Shown piece after piece: positions 38,640 through 52,700 of a DNA stretch of 64,000 nucleotides (position 1 is the first letter of the stretch; each line of letters begins with the position of its first letter). The notes beneath the pieces are model-generated. The model was not told the DNA's origin. It did not search any database and saw only the letters and a list, made by a program, of their open reading frames with translations. The DNA comes from Hoplostethus atlanticus (lineage: Eukaryota > Chordata > Actinopteri > Trachichthyiformes > Trachichthyidae). The DNA lies in contig JAXDDX010000123.1 in NCBI GenBank assembly GCA_034670405.1, positions 283,501 through 347,500 of the forward strand, written 5' to 3'. Made by a program: the position numbers and the translations under genes.

Positions 38640-39097
38640 GCACACAAACAACCTGCAATTTGATCTCAGTTTGCCATGGAGATGAAATGGAAATGGAATT
38701 CTGAGGGTGAAAGAAAACCCATTGTTTGGCGATTTATCGTATTACCAGGCTGCTATATAATTAAGCCATGTTAAAATAATCAAAGTACATCATTGTCATT
38801 AGAACAATAAATTACAACCAATTAAGGACTAAAATAGATTTATGTATTATTCTGGAAATGTGGATGCATTTACATCATTGTTCAGGAACTCTGCAGCTTA
38901 TCAGCTGAGGACAGTTTGCAGCCAACAAGCCATAAAATTGATGCGTTACCCAGTGAGACAAAGTGTTTCAGAATTACAATGAGCTTAGCTGTGTTTGCTA
39001 TCAGTGAAGGTGATCTCTGATGGATGGCAAAATGACCACGAGAGGCCACTCACAAGAAACCAAAACAGAGGACATTGTGGACGCTGGCATTAGTTAC
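38640..39097. other. Spacer between tex36 and the ATG16-type gene
   Basis: AT-rich, no exon or repeat recognised. It carries the tex36 promoter at its left end and the end of the next minus-strand gene at its right end. Confidence 0.5.
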
Positions 39098-39103
39098 TTT
39101 ATT
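39098..39103 (-). terminator. Polyadenylation signal of the ATG16-type gene
   Basis: AATAAA on the minus strand, about 345 bases after the stop codon at 39448. Confidence 0.55.
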
Positions 39104-39447
39104 TCCCACAACACTTAATGTATCATAAAAACACCTTATTACATGATGATGACAAATATTCATCTGAGTTAGCACACTTTGTTTTTCGATTTTCATGAAA
39201 TGTTACCAATTCAAAAGTTGTTTTAAAATGCATTAACAAAGTAAGATTTCTAGAGTTAAAAAAAAACATTTTCTGTAACAGTTTCTAACAGAAAGCAGCA
39301 TTCTAGTTACAAGGAGCCACTGTTGGTCCTTCCTTCTGGCTTCATACACATGGAATTAGGTTTTCAGCAGAGAGGAAGCAGTGAGGAAGTGGACAGAGAG
39401 GTCATCCTTATGCTGAGCACTGTTGCCTCCAGGAAGTCATAGAGACA

Positions 39448-41415
39448 TTAGACCTTTGCCATAGTTGGGACACAATTGTTGTCTGGCTGTCCCGGTATAT
39501 CCGTTTTGTTCCCTGAAGACAAGATGAGCATGACAACAATATTAAATGTTTTAGAAGACAAGGTAACATACAGTATGGCGGATAAGGAGAGAGGTTACTC
39601 TACATCCCATCTATATTGACTTCAGATCAGTGACAGTCAGGCTTAAGCGGACCTGTGTGTGTGGAGGGATGTCAAAAATAAATAAATAAATAAATAAAAA
39701 ACATCAGACACTGGGTCGACACATCATCAGACACTTACTACCAGATGAAGAGAGTGAGCCTACTCATCACAATTAGCCAATGCTAGTGCTACCCTAGGTG
39801 GTCGCCTAATGGACGGGCCGACTGAATCTGGATCTGTTCCACAGTGCAAAGTGCATCCAAAACTTCAGAAGAAGAACAGATGTTGACATTTGATTTAACA
39901 TTATGAGATGGGTAATGACATCAAACCAGGAGGCTGCCGTTTGTATGCACCTCTTATGCTCTAATATTTAGAAGAGAATGCTGATGCTTACTCTGAATGG
40001 CTGATGACGAAGAGGTTTCTGTTGCACCACTCCAAGAGCTAGTCACTGTGGGAACAGGATGTTTTCCCATTTCCCTACGGAGGTTCTTGTTCAGCCGTCT
40101 GGCCAAACGTTGCCACCTACAGTAACAAGCAAATCAATCAACTTCAGCTTCATTACGCAAAAGAATCTGCTATGTGTGAGTCGAAGTGAGCAAAACCTTA
40201 GTGATCTTTGTGTTTTGAAAGCGAAGAGGGCATGACCCTGTATTACCTTTCCTGTGTGTCGTTGTATTTATTCACCCTGTCTGCCTCCTCCCTTTTCTCC
40301 TCCATCCATCGCTGTAGGAGTTCCTCTTTCTGTCTCCAGGCCTCCGCCAGCCCTTCCCTTAGTTCTCTCTGCTCCGTACGCAGGGCTGCCAACTCCTTAA
40401 ATTGGCTCTCTATTGTGAACTCGCATTGTGAAAGAGTGCCCTTCAGGCTGTTACTCCCTTTAGCCAGAGTAAGAGCCTCTTGGCGGTAGCGGGAGATCCT
40501 GAAACAGCCAATGAATTAAACAGTGGTGATTTTTACTTTTAATCACGGTTTGTTATTGCGACTTCAAAAACAGAAGTACACCCACTCATACTCTCTATAG
40601 ACACTGGATTACTGTTCATGAGAGCTAGCGTCTCACTATCACCCGAAGATATAAATGAGAGGCTGTTGAGAGTATATTGTATTGAGAGTATGTTGTAATT
40701 GAGCTACAAATTGAATTAAGTTGTAGACAAGTTGGCCTTGTGTGCAGCAGCACAATGCCCATCAGGGGCGGTTGAGACCGAGGTTGTGCATTACACAACC
40801 ACGTGCATTTTAATCAATCTATAATAATGAAAAACTGTGGGAGACAGCAGGATGGTGACATGGTTATACTCAGAAGACAATAAATGAGAGCTTACATACC
40901 AGTGAATATCATTGCAGCATGACTGAGGGAGACTGACTGTCACAAGGCTTTCTCCATATGTAATCCAATGGATAACTAATAAGTCTATTAGGTGTGTCAA
41001 AGATAGCGATTTAAATGCTCAAAACTGTCCTCCTCAAACTATGTTAAAACATTAGGATAGCCATTACCTCTACCACCACAACACTCATTTAGGTATCCAT
41101 TTAGGCCTACCAGATTTCCAGTACAGGGCCAAACCGGTGTAGCCAGCAGCCATTTTCCACAAAACATTATTTCTGTGATTATTTTTGTATTTTGTTGCCA
41201 TGAGAGATGATTTTACACCTACACTATCATTCCCAATACACCAAGGGGCACTTTTGATCTTTTATTATGTTCAGCTGGCTCCGGAAATCTCCACTTGAAA
41301 AGTGATTACTGGTATTACTTGCAGTTGAACAAGGAGGTATACTGTGACCCACCCATCGAATACAAGTAAGCCTTACACTCCATTTCCAGAAATTTCCCCC
41401 CCGGGTTCAACAAAG

Positions 41416-41459
<44 letters not shown>

Positions 41460-42553
41460 GAAAGCAGATGGTATACTCTGTTGGCTCTGATTGATAGGTT
41501 GTCCACTTAGAGATAAATCATTCCTGCCTGTGTCTTTCACCCCTCACTAGCTGATCATTTCCAAACATACCAGTAGTACATTTGAAAGTTTTTTATGAAC
41601 ATTTCTATCTGGACCTACTTGCCCCTTGTGTTTAAAAGTAGTTATTTATTGATTGTCCAACTTACTGTGACTGCCAATACTGCAGTTCAGCCTCTTTCAA
41701 ATACAGGACGCTGGTCAGGTCAGAGACGGTCTGAGACAGCTAGGGAAAGACAATGGAGGATGAATAATGGATTGTATAATGGGATTACACTAGTTTAAAG
41801 GTCAGATCACAGGATGATACTGTAAACCAATCACTAGACCTGCTATGTGTAAAAATACGGTATGTGTATTTTCCCCATTTTCATCCTTGACTTCCACAGG
41901 GACACTTAAAACAATCTCTTAATATGTTTATGTGTTCATACATCTTCTAAAATGTTTTAGTGTTGCTCTGTCTATAAATATGCTGCTGCTGTCTTGGCCC
42001 AAGCTTTCCTTTTGTAAAAGAGATCCTTCATCTCAACTGGACTAACTTTAGGCTTAAATTAAAAAGTGCACTTTTTGCATTTGTATTTAACGCTGCTAAA
42101 CCATTTCTTTGTTCACGAACTATAGATTACCTTTTCTGTCAGGTGTTCACTCTCTCTTAGTTGGATGTGAAGGAGTCTATTCCCGACTTCAGTCCCAGCT
42201 CCTTCTAAACTGAAAATAAGGTACAGTACAGGGCTAAAAATGCGTTTAGCCTAAAGCTTTGGAGATCCAAAACGACAAATAAAACGGGGGTTAAGTGAAA
42301 ATCTGCATTTCTAACCTCTTAGTCTGGACATCATCCAAAATTTGTTTGCGAATTTCAAATCGTTCTGCCAACTGACACACTGAAAAAAGAAAATTAATTT
42401 GACAGAGTAAAGCTGACATAACCTATCACATGATAATCATAGTGATTAGAAAAAATCCATCTTACAGCTTTTGAAGACGCCAACGTATGGATCTTTCTGA
42501 ACGTTGTCTCTCTGTAGTAACCCTGCGCGCACGTGATTTTTCCAGCTTTCCAT
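39448..42553 (-). CDS. Short ATG16-family coiled-coil protein lacking WD40 repeats, seven exons
   Basis: Coding exons on the minus strand: 42466-42553, 42316-42379, 42131-42209, 41666-41739, 40247-40498, 39992-40116 and 39448-39512. They join in frame to 248 residues plus stop. Residues 1-19 MESWKNHVRAGLLQRDNVQ match the ATG5-binding helix of ATG16L1 (RWKRHISEQLRRRDRLQ); Val8, Leu12 and Arg15 stand for Ile17, Leu21 and Arg24, known contacts to ATG5. A long coiled coil follows. LLQRWMEEKREEADR (162-176) matches the ATG16L1 segment ELVTRWMAEKAQEANR. After about residue 195 the chain is Ser/Thr-rich and ends, with no WIPI2-type acidic segment and no WD40 propeller. Family knowledge: ATG16 scaffolds ATG12-ATG5 for LC3 lipidation. 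The inferred role is an ATG5-binding partner or modulator. The first ATG is used; upstream in-frame sequence has no ATG. Human has no such gene at this place that I know of. Confidence 0.8.
41390..41459 (+). mobile_element. LINE 3' tail ending in (TATC)n
   Basis: AATTTCCCCCCCGGG followed by TTCAACAAAG and about eleven TATC units, the sister of the copy at 11902-11968. It lies within the intron before exon 5 of the ATG16-type gene (minus), in the opposite orientation to the gene. Confidence 0.55.
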
Positions 42554-42856
42554 TGCAACCCACTCACTGTTCAACAACACACACAAGTTTGCCTTTAGTT
42601 GGATTAAATAATGTTCTAAAATCGATGCTCGGGCTTTTTCTACGTCTTCCACTCTCGGTCTTGTTTATTTCTGGACAGATTTAACAGGAATATAAAAGGG
42701 TGCTGCACAGGAACGTAACGAGGTGACCTCAGTGCAAGTTCACAGCTCCTCCTTGTTCACTCACTCACATTCACATCTAGCATTCTTAAGCTTTAACACA
42801 AACCCACCGTCCTACACGGAGTTGCCTTTAGACAATGATCCGGAGTCAGTTTTCAT

Positions 42857-43150
42857 ATATAATATAATATAGCCTAATATAATATAATATAACAAAATAA
42901 CTGCACTTTTCTTAGTGAAATGACAAAATACTGTAAAATAAAAGAACAAAACAAAACGAGACTATGTAGCTCTAATATTATAATTATAAAACAAATAAAC
43001 ATAAAAATAAAAAATAACATTTGAACAGTACTCCAGTTATAATAATATAATATAATATAATATAATATAATATAATATAATATATAACGTATTTTTACCT
43101 AATACGTAAAATATAACGTAATAGAATACAATAGAATACAATAGAATATA
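42857..43150. repeat. AT-rich (TATAA)n and related pentamer repeats
   Basis: Runs of TATAA/ATAAT at 42857-42895 and 43035-43085 and ATAGA units near 43120-43150. This easily melted DNA sits in the divergent promoter region between the ATG16-type gene and edrf1. Confidence 0.85.
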
Positions 43151-43159
43151 GTCGATTAG

Positions 43160-43450
43160 ACTACACTTTTCTAGAAACTCTCAACTCTTAAGTACTTCCG
43201 GGTTAAACATTTTCCTCAGTGGATAGCGTCTATTTTTAAAATCTATATGTAATAATAATCATAATCATAATAATAATCTCTATGTATCAGCCTATTGTCT
43301 AACTCTAAAAAATTCTGGTGAATTATAAACGCCGAAATATTGAAGCAGATAAGCGCCACAGGTTTTATGAAACGCTTTAATTTTGCCGTGAAACCGGAAG
43401 TTTCTTGCTTCTTGCACTAACGTGTGGTCTGACAACAGCGACTGGCTGAT
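43160..43450. promoter_or_regulatory. Divergent promoter shared by the ATG16-type gene and edrf1
   Basis: The two ATGs are 1.2 kb apart, head-to-head. Two ETS sites lie here in opposite orientation: ACTTCCGGGT (43194-43203) and ACCGGAAGT (43393-43401). Paired ETS (GABPA/ELK-type) sites without TATA are typical of housekeeping and bidirectional promoters. Transcription starts cannot be read from sequence. Confidence 0.5.
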
Positions 43451-43772
43451 GATGAGAAGATGGGAGGATAAGCTGCTGACTGTATTTAGTTGCAGCTAAA
43501 CATTGCTAACGTTGACACCAAAAAACAACAACAACATCCTCTCCTACGAGTGTCATGTGATTTCAATCTAATACGAGAAACTTTTAGACGTCTTTACGAG
43601 TCAACGTTGCTCCTTCAAATAGCTAGCTTGACAGGCTAGCAAACTAGCGACGTTGCCAACTTTGCGACCTATGTTGACATCTTTTTCTTACTAGCTAACG
43701 TTAGCCGAGCCATGGATAGGTTCTCTTGTTGTTAGAGTACACTAACGTGGGTTGAACGGTCCCGTGTCCAGT

Positions 43773-46700
43773 ATGAGTGCGTTACCTGGGGACGGAGAAC
43801 ATGGGATCACCTCGGATTATGCAAAAGAAGAAGGGATTGTCCCTAATGGTGGTGGAGAGAGCAGCAAAAGTGTGAGTTTTACTGAGCCAAGCACAAGCCA
43901 TATCTATTATACTGGCTATTGCTGTAAAAGCATGCTCCAGTTGCAATCTAATCATAGTGTGGAACTGTTTTTCTGGCCACCAATTTTACTGGGTTGTGGA
44001 CTTACAAATTCACCACTCATGTTCAGACATGCTTTGAGTTGTAGCTGCAATGCAAACACTAAATATGACCTCGCAACCAACACCAAACTATTCCAGCATT
44101 TGGCTATTGGCTGGTAGAAAATCCTGAGTCAGTGTTATTTGGTAATAGTCACTCATGATGTAACGATTTGTTATATTTTCTTATCTTGAAGGAGTTGGAA
44201 GTATGCATGGGCAGCAACGAAGTAAAGAGCACCGCTGTGGTCAAGTACTCTGCCGCCCCGCCTCCTACCAGCTATGCCCTGCTGCAGGAGAAGACAGACT
44301 TGAAGCTGCCCCCTGCCAACTGGCTGAGAGAGAACCCACAGCTTGGCAGCGCTGGCACCACTGTACTAGGGTCCAGCAGCAAGAGCAAGCCTTTTTCCAG
44401 GTGTAACATTTTGAACATTACTACCAATAATAAGCTACAAAATTATGTTTTTGACAGGAGGAAAATGGTACGTGATGTGATTGTGTGGTAGTTGAGATGG
44501 TTGAGTTAGAGGTGAAACTGATGGCCAATGGAAACTGATGATCGATGGCCTATCTTTTGGGGACTAAGACTGATTAGTATGTATTCATGCCTCCATATCA
44601 CCATTTCCAAATACTGTACATGTTGATTAAGTGCTTTTACTCCTACTCTTGCAGTTTTGGGATGGCATATGACTTCATTGACTCCATCGGGGATGATGTT
44701 GACGTGGTGTCAGACTCAGAGGTTTGTGCAGCTTTTCGAAAAGAAAACAACTATTAGTTTGTTTCTGAAATTGACACATAGAGCTGACATTAACTTGTTT
44801 TGGTTTTTCTCCCACTCAGAACATCAAAAAGCTTTTGAAAATCCCCTACAGCAAGTCCCATGTCAGTATGGCCGTTCACCGCGTCGGGAGGACCCTGCTT
44901 TTGGATGAGCTGGACATTCAGGAGCTCTTCATGAGGTCCTCTCAGGTACTGCAGGACTTTTCCCAGACTTTTTCAATGCAAGGTTAGCCCCCTGCCATAC
45001 AGACCTACTCTTGGCAGGGAGGTTCGATGATAAGTGTTGAAAGTTAAAATTTAAGATCAGATTACCTCTCAATTCAGTATCTTATGTTTCATTTCTTGTT
45101 TCTCAAATAGATATTTTCCATTTGACTTCACTTTGTAACACATACATACTGTCCTTTTAGATTGTCCCTTTAACTAGTCTTAGTATTGATAAAAGATTGA
45201 CACTTTCAACCTAATGGTTTGTAAAATATGCTTGATTAATTTACATTTGCTATACAGCATGAGGGCAATTGAACTATCCCTTGATTTTCTGTCTCCCTTT
45301 CTGTGTGTGTTGTGGCAGAGTGGAGATTGGACGTGGCTAAAGGAGTTCTACCAGCGGCTGATAGATGAGAAGTGGCAGAGGAAAAAGAAGAGCAGAGAAC
45401 ACTGGTATCAAAAAGCAATTCTGTCAAAGTTCCTCTACTACAGGTGAGTTCATTGCATTACTCGTGTGTATGGTTTAGCTACACTTCACTTGCACGATGA
45501 CATCTACCTCGTCCCTCCTCCATCACCACTGTGGTTCCATCCCTGTGTTGTCTTCAGTATAAATGGTGATGGGGCTGCAGAGCCTGTACCAGACAACCTG
45601 AACGAAGGGGAGGAGGAGAGTAGAGCGGAGGAGTTCAGTCCTTCCTGGCCTGCCACCTTCACCAGCACAGCCTCTGACTCGGAGGAATCAGCCGCTCCCA
45701 AAGAGGTAGCTGTCGGTTGGTCTGTCGTTATTGGTAGCCTTCAGCAGTCATGTCACAAATGATTTGAACTTGTTCACTTTGTTAGCCACTAATCAATCCT
45801 TTATTCACAGCCTATATCGCTGAGTAGTGAGATGAAATGTACCAGACAAAAAGAATAGCGAGACTGTTAAACTGGCTGTCGGGTGGCTCCTCAGTGTGTG
45901 TTGTTTGATGAGTGCCACTTGCACTGATGGCGTGTCTACTGATGCATCTGCAGGAAAGTATCTCTGTGGACAGCAAGTTTGCTCTGGGCCAGGTGGCGTC
46001 TGTTCCCAAAGAGCAAAATCTCCCTACGCTCTTCAACGAGGGGGAGAACAGTCAGGTAGGGCAAACACTTCACCTGCCTTCATGACACTTTCTTTATTGT
46101 ACCAGTATACCGTACAAGTTGTCTACTTTTTATATGAGCGGTAAAAAGATACAAACTTAATTAACACGATGAACTAATAGTTCCTTTTACCTCAACTGTT
46201 TGACAGGGTGTAAGGAACGACTTTGTGCGAAACATCATGTGGACATTTGAGGATATCCACATGTTGGTTGGGTCCAACATGCCTATTTTTGGAGGTGGTC
46301 GCTACCCCGCCGTCAGTCTGCGACTCAGGTTGGAATTGCTGTTTTCCACCATTTGCTTTTTTGTTTCCTTTTTGCTTTTTTCTTGTATTAGGCCGAATGA
46401 CAAACCTCTAGACGCACTATCAGTTGCATCTGCATCCAGTGTCCGAAATTACCACCCGCCAAGCACCAAATACTGGTCAATTCGTCTTCGACTGCAACCT
46501 GTGGCGTATTAAGAAAAGCAGAATTAGGTATACGTTATGTTCCAATGTTGTTGTTCAGCAGGAATAAAAAAGGTAGCAGTTTAGTATTGGGGAGGGGTGT
46601 AAATCTCCCAGAATTAATTGAACTGGCAACCCTATCTAGATGAGCTCATGATGTGCGTGCATTAACATTGTGTGGGCTATTACAGCATCGTGTCTGGTCG

Positions 46701-49700
46701 GTAAGAAGACGTTAAGGCCGGGTTTAGTAAAGTTTCGCCCCTAGTCAACCGTCACATTGGGGTTAGGGTTACTGGTGACTTTGAGACAATAACATAATGC
46801 TTCAAAAGCCTCTCGTCATTTTAATTCTGTTGGATTTAATGATGAATTATAAACTCGGTCTATTGTATCTGTTCAAAGTGAGTAAACACAGTACCTGATT
46901 CTGTACACAAAACGGGTAGAGTGACCTATTCCTTTGTAAAATGGACATGAATTATTTTGGTTGGTAAAATTTATTCTTTTTTTTTTTGTTTACCAGCCCT
47001 TGCCAGGTGACCCAAACAACATTGGTCTTCCCTAATCTAATTGAATCTGTCTGTTTTTCAGGGACAACAATAAGCCAATCAACATCCTGACAGGTATCGA
47101 CTACTGGCTGGACAATTTGATGTGCAATGTTCCAGAGCTTGTCATGTGCTTTCATGTCAATGGCATTGTTCAGGTAAATCGCTGTCCAGTACAAACCATG
47201 TTATTAGTATTTAACTGATGATAGTCATAGTTCATTTTCATGTTAAAAAAAGTCATTTTTAATGCCCATGCCATCTTTTAAAGTATTTTTATTTTCACTA
47301 TTCATATTACAGATACGCATTTCTAAATTGTTATTCTCTCTTCGGCTTTCCTTGCAGAAATACGAGATGATAAAAACAGAGGATATCCCTGACCTGGATA
47401 ACTCCACTTTCTCCACCAGGGTGGTGAAAGACATAGCTCAAAACATCCTCTCCTTCCTCAAGTCTAACTGCACCAAAGAGGGACACACCTACTGGCTCTT
47501 CAAAGGTGGGAGATGAGTAAACAGTCATTGTTTTTGATAAAGGAAGTCGCTTTTATCTATGTTCCTCTTTTTAGTGGTTGCCTTCCTCTTATCTGTCCTC
47601 GCTGGTCCTCCTGTTTCCTCATGTTGTTTGTTTCTTTGATCCTCAGCCAGTGGGAGTGACATTGTGAAGCTGTATGATCTCACCACTCTGTGTGAGGAGG
47701 CTGAAGAGGAGAAATGTCAGAATCCCTTTACCCTCCCAGTGGCTGTCCTACTCTACAAGTAGGTATCTGGGAGATAGATGCAAACAAAAAAAGACTAAAA
47801 AAACATTTGAACATAGATGCTGATAAATGTTGGGATGGGAAAATGCACCATATGCTCTAGAATAATGCAAAAGTCTGATTAATTTCGGCTGTGGCTGGTA
47901 AGTCTGTCAAATGTTTGGCAGGTAACCGTCGTAAATCATATTTGGCTCATTGATTGTTATTTTAGTTTAGATGTAACTAGCAGTAAAGATGTTCATGCAT
48001 CTGAAGAGATATCTCTATACTGGATGTCTCTATTCTATTGTTTTTGCTGTGCAGAGTGGCCAGCAACATGATGCTGAAGGCCAGGCAGAACAGGAAGCAC
48101 TATGGGACAATCAGGACTCTGCTCTTAAACTGTGTCAAACTGCTGGATCAAGAGAGGCATCCCCAGGTAAGATTATGGGCAGGTATACAACTCATCATCA
48201 ATGGAGAATCCTTTACTTCAATAGGGCAACTCACTCATCTTTTGGTATTTTTATTCCATATTTAGCCAGTGGTGAAGTAAAGAGTAAGACAGAGATGGGA
48301 GACGCAGGAGGGGGCTCAATCATTTCTAGTCACGCCGTAGTGTAGATTTGATTTAACTTATCTCCAGTCCTACTCCCCTCTATCTCCTGTCTGTTCAGAT
48401 CATTGCCTCGGCCCACTACATGCTGTCGGAGCTGTTCCAGCTAGATGAGCCGCCTGAAGAAGACGGAGGGGAGTCGCTCCGGGCCGGCGGCTCTGAGGAC
48501 AGCTACAGCGACGAGGAGGAGGGGGAGGAGGAGGAGGATGAGGAGGACGAGCTGCCGGAGGACAGCGACGAGAATGGCTCCTACAGCACCTGCTCTGAGC
48601 CACAGGATGACAGTAAAGCTGTGGCTGTGATCCGCTCTGTCAGGGAGCTGTCTGTCCCAGAGAAGTACAAGTCCACCCACCAGATCAGAGTAAGTGCTGC
48701 TCTCACATCTCCAATGCAAAAGTCTGAAGGATTACCAAAAGTATATAATTGGGAAAATGCAAAATGTGTGGCAGTTTAATGGTTCTCTGATGTTTTTATT
48801 ATATATCGATCTCTACAGCCGAGTTATGCTTTCCCCGTATCTCAAGACAAGGAAGAGAGATGCAGACATGTCTTGAGCTATGTACTAAAGGTGAGTCTCT
48901 GCATCAATATAAATATAGTACTGATAGGGAGATGTGTCACAGTTTGTCGTGAATTATTAAATGGCTGTAATGTAATGGACAGGGATTGAAAGCAGTGGAT
49001 GGCAGCATCAAGAAGGAGAGTGATCTTCCTGCTGCAGACCCCAACACACCCATTCCTCTCAAATATGAGGACCGAAGCGCGACTGGAGCCTCCACCGCTG
49101 AGAAAGGCATCGCTCTCCTCCTGGAGAGAGGTCAGCATCTCCATCTTTTTCATCTCTTTTTTTCATCTGTGATTCAGACCCGTTCAGTTGGAAGTATTTG
49201 GTATACCAAGTACACAAACTGCTGCACAAAATGACTTGACTACCAGGACAGCCTTCATCTTACAACTCTCTTTCTTCCTCTCTTCTCCCAACCTGCAACG
49301 GTCTCCAGTGGGGCCCTTCCAGGAGGACCAGAAGCACCCGACCCGCTCTGGCATGATCCCTGGGTCTTGGCAGCACCGCATGAAGCTACAGCTCTTCCTC
49401 AAGGCCTCCAAGGCGTACTATGTCCTGTCTGACGCAGCCTCTAACTTGCTCAAGTACGGACGGGCCCTGCGCTACATCAAGCTGGCTCTGCAGTGCCACG
49501 GTCAGGTGTCGTTTAACTCTGTGACCCACAAGGAACATTGGGAAATAGTAGTAGTCATAATAGTAGTCATATTTGTCAGCAGTGTTATTTTTTTTCATTG
49601 CGGTTGGACTGGAGTCCTGTTGCTGTGTTGTCCTAGATAATGCAAATGTAAATGATATATACTCAAATGTATGCTTGTCAAAACGTGTCCGACGTTCAAA

Positions 49701-52700
49701 TGGATCAACGTTTTCTTTTATAAAACAAATAGTTCCAGTCACATTCCAAGCTGTTGTAAAATACCCAATAAATGCACATCTTCAACCACATAAATGTTTA
49801 TTCAATATTAAAACAGCAAATTCACACCTCATCTCAATCTCTCATACCACTACTAGAACTGTATAATGTTTTATTATTACTTATAAAAATTTGTTTTCTG
49901 TGTTACTGACATTTTATAAAAGCAATAAATTAACCCTCTCACCTTCCCTCCCTCCCTCGATCCCTCCAGATGCCTACTGTTCAGTGAGCAGTACACTGCA
50001 CCCACGGGTGCTGCTGTTTCACAGCCAGTGCCTGTCTCTGTGCGGGGACATCCAGCTGATGTTGGCCCAGAATGCCAGCAACAGAGCGGCGTACCTGGAG
50101 GAGTACAGCTACCAGACCAAAGAGGACCAGGAGATCCTGCATAGCCTGCACCGAGAGAGCAGCTGCCAGGGTCAGTCACTCGCTACACATGCCTTAAGCA
50201 GTAAAGAAATGCTGGAGATGATAAACGATCGGTGTTAAACAAGCCAATGAAATCTGGGCAGCTTTTCCTTTTTTTTCCTGTAAATTTCTTTCATTTTAAT
50301 TCCTACATTATTCACATTAATTTCTAATGGAGAGCCCTGCTTGCTTTCCTCAAAGTTTTTTTTTTTCTCTATCATCGTCTTTTCATGTTGTCGTGATGAA
50401 TAATTGATCACTTATTTCAATAAGTAGTGGAAGTGAATAAGTGGTATAATAGTGTCTTGAGCTTGTTCATAAGCACTTGCTGAACCCTCTTTGTCTTGTC
50501 TACCTTTCTCTCAATCCTTCCTCTCCACCCATTAGCCTTTAACTTGGCCACGGACCTGGCCATGGACCCGGAGTACCAGCTGTTTGTCAGCAGTAAGTGC
50601 TACGAGGCGTCGTACGATCTGCTCATCTCCGGGGCCGTGAAAGACCACGGACAGGATCAGCTGGCTCAGGTGCTCAAAAGACTGGGCAACATCCGCAATG
50701 AGATGGGCGTCTACTACATGAACCAGGCTGCAGCCATGCAGACGGAGAAGGACGGTACGTTGGACAGACCACAGATGGAACTTTAAGGATTGTGTTGGCC
50801 AATATAAGTGATATCGAATACAGCAAAAATATATCGTTATACTTTGGATCCTTTGCACTGTGTGGAAGGGTTAATGACGACAAATCAGGAGGACACAATC
50901 TCTATGCACCCGGTTCAGTCGAGACATTTGTGGGCCAACATATTGTCTTTCTTTTTTACCTTCCTTTCCTTCCATGCTTCGTTCTTTATCTCCCTTTCCT
51001 GCTTTTGCTCCCCCTCCAGCGAAGAAGTCTGTTTCTGTGGCAGAGCAGGAGATGTGGAAGAAGAGTTTTGCCTTCTTCGAGAAGGGTATGAAGAACTTCG
51101 AAGCCATTGGGGACAGCACCAACACCGCCTTACTGCTGTGTAACACCGGCAGGCTGATGAGAATCTGTGCTCAGGCCCACGGTGGAATCTCCTCCAACCA
51201 GAGCCGAGGGGAGTTCTCACCTGAAGAGGCCCTTTACTACAATAAGGTGCCATGCCCAACCCTTAACCCATTACCACGTTGAGTAATCAAAATGCTACAA
51301 TGGCAAATTATTGTTTTGTCTTGTCTCTCCTACTCCTAATTTTGTTTTTTTCCCCCTGTTGTTTTTCACCTCAGGCCATAGACTATTACCAGCGGGCTAT
51401 GAAGTCCCTGGTAAGCAGAGGGAACCACCCGGCAGTGTGGGACAGTGTGAATTGGGAGCTGTCCACTACCTATTTCACTCTGGCCACTCTGCTGCAGGAC
51501 TACGCCCCACTGTCTAGGAAGGCCCAGGAGCAGGTAACCTTGCACTTTGTCTGCCAGTTCCACCATGTGTTAGACTCTCTAGCATGTTGCTAGGTTACCA
51601 TAGCAACATTTATATCTCCAAACAGGAGGATAAATGGCAAAATTGGTCGTGCAAAGTATTATTAGGTGACTGACGATATGGGTATTCAGGGTCATGACTT
51701 AATATCTGAGCCTTATTATCAGTTGTTTTGTTTCAGTAAGGAAATGGCACCTGGACTTGTATATGCCGTGATCAAAATGACTCACATCATCCATTTCCCT
51801 GTGTGTTGCCAGATTGAGCGGGAGGTGACTGAAGCAATGATGAAGTCCCTGAAGTACTGTGACCTGCAGACGGAGTCGGCTCGCCAGCCCCTCTACCAGT
51901 ACCGAGCTGCCACCATCCACCACCGCCTGGCCTCCATGTACCACAGCTGCTTCCGCAACCAGGTGGGACAACACTACATATGTTACATTACACACTGATG
52001 TAGTGAGATATTTCTTAATTCTAAATATGTTTTTTTGGTGCTTTTGTTTTTTATTCAAAGGAAAACTGCACATTGACAAACAAGAACTGTAACATCGATA
52101 GTGGTGTGATGCCTGTATTATGTACTCAGTATTTACACACATATTGAAGGATATCTCTGTTTTTGCTTCTACTTGTGTGTGCCAGGTGGGGGACGAGCAC
52201 TTGAGGAAGCAACATCGCAGCCTGGCGGAGCTGCACTACAGCAAGGCTGTTCGTTTATTCCTCAGCCTCAAAGATGCGCCCTGCGAGCTGCTCCGTACGC
52301 TGCTAGAGAGGGTGGCCTTTGCCGAGTTTACCATGGCAGGTGAGTTAGTATCAATCAGTGACATCAAGTTCCATAATAACATTGGTTCATGTAGTTGGTT
52401 ATATCCGTCCATAGCCTCTAACATCACTGTTGCATGTTGTGTTGCCTGCAGGTCAGAGCAGCAGTGGGGCTAAGATGAAGACTCTGACGGGAGCCCTGGA
52501 CATTATGACAGAGACTCGCTACGCCTTTCAGCTCATCCATAAAGAACTGCTGGAGGAGCAGACAGAGGTAGCTTTGGAAAGAAAGTTTGTGGAAAGAATA
52601 TAGGGAAATGTGTGTGCCCTTTCCTTTCTTCATCACCCATAACCCCCCCCTCCTCCCTCATCTCTTCCCATCACTTCTGTTTGTCGATAGTTGAGAGGAT

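Noticed and set aside
48441-48719. Leu-rich minus-strand frame resembling a membrane protein
   Set aside because: Antisense of the acidic Asp/Glu run in edrf1 exon 13.
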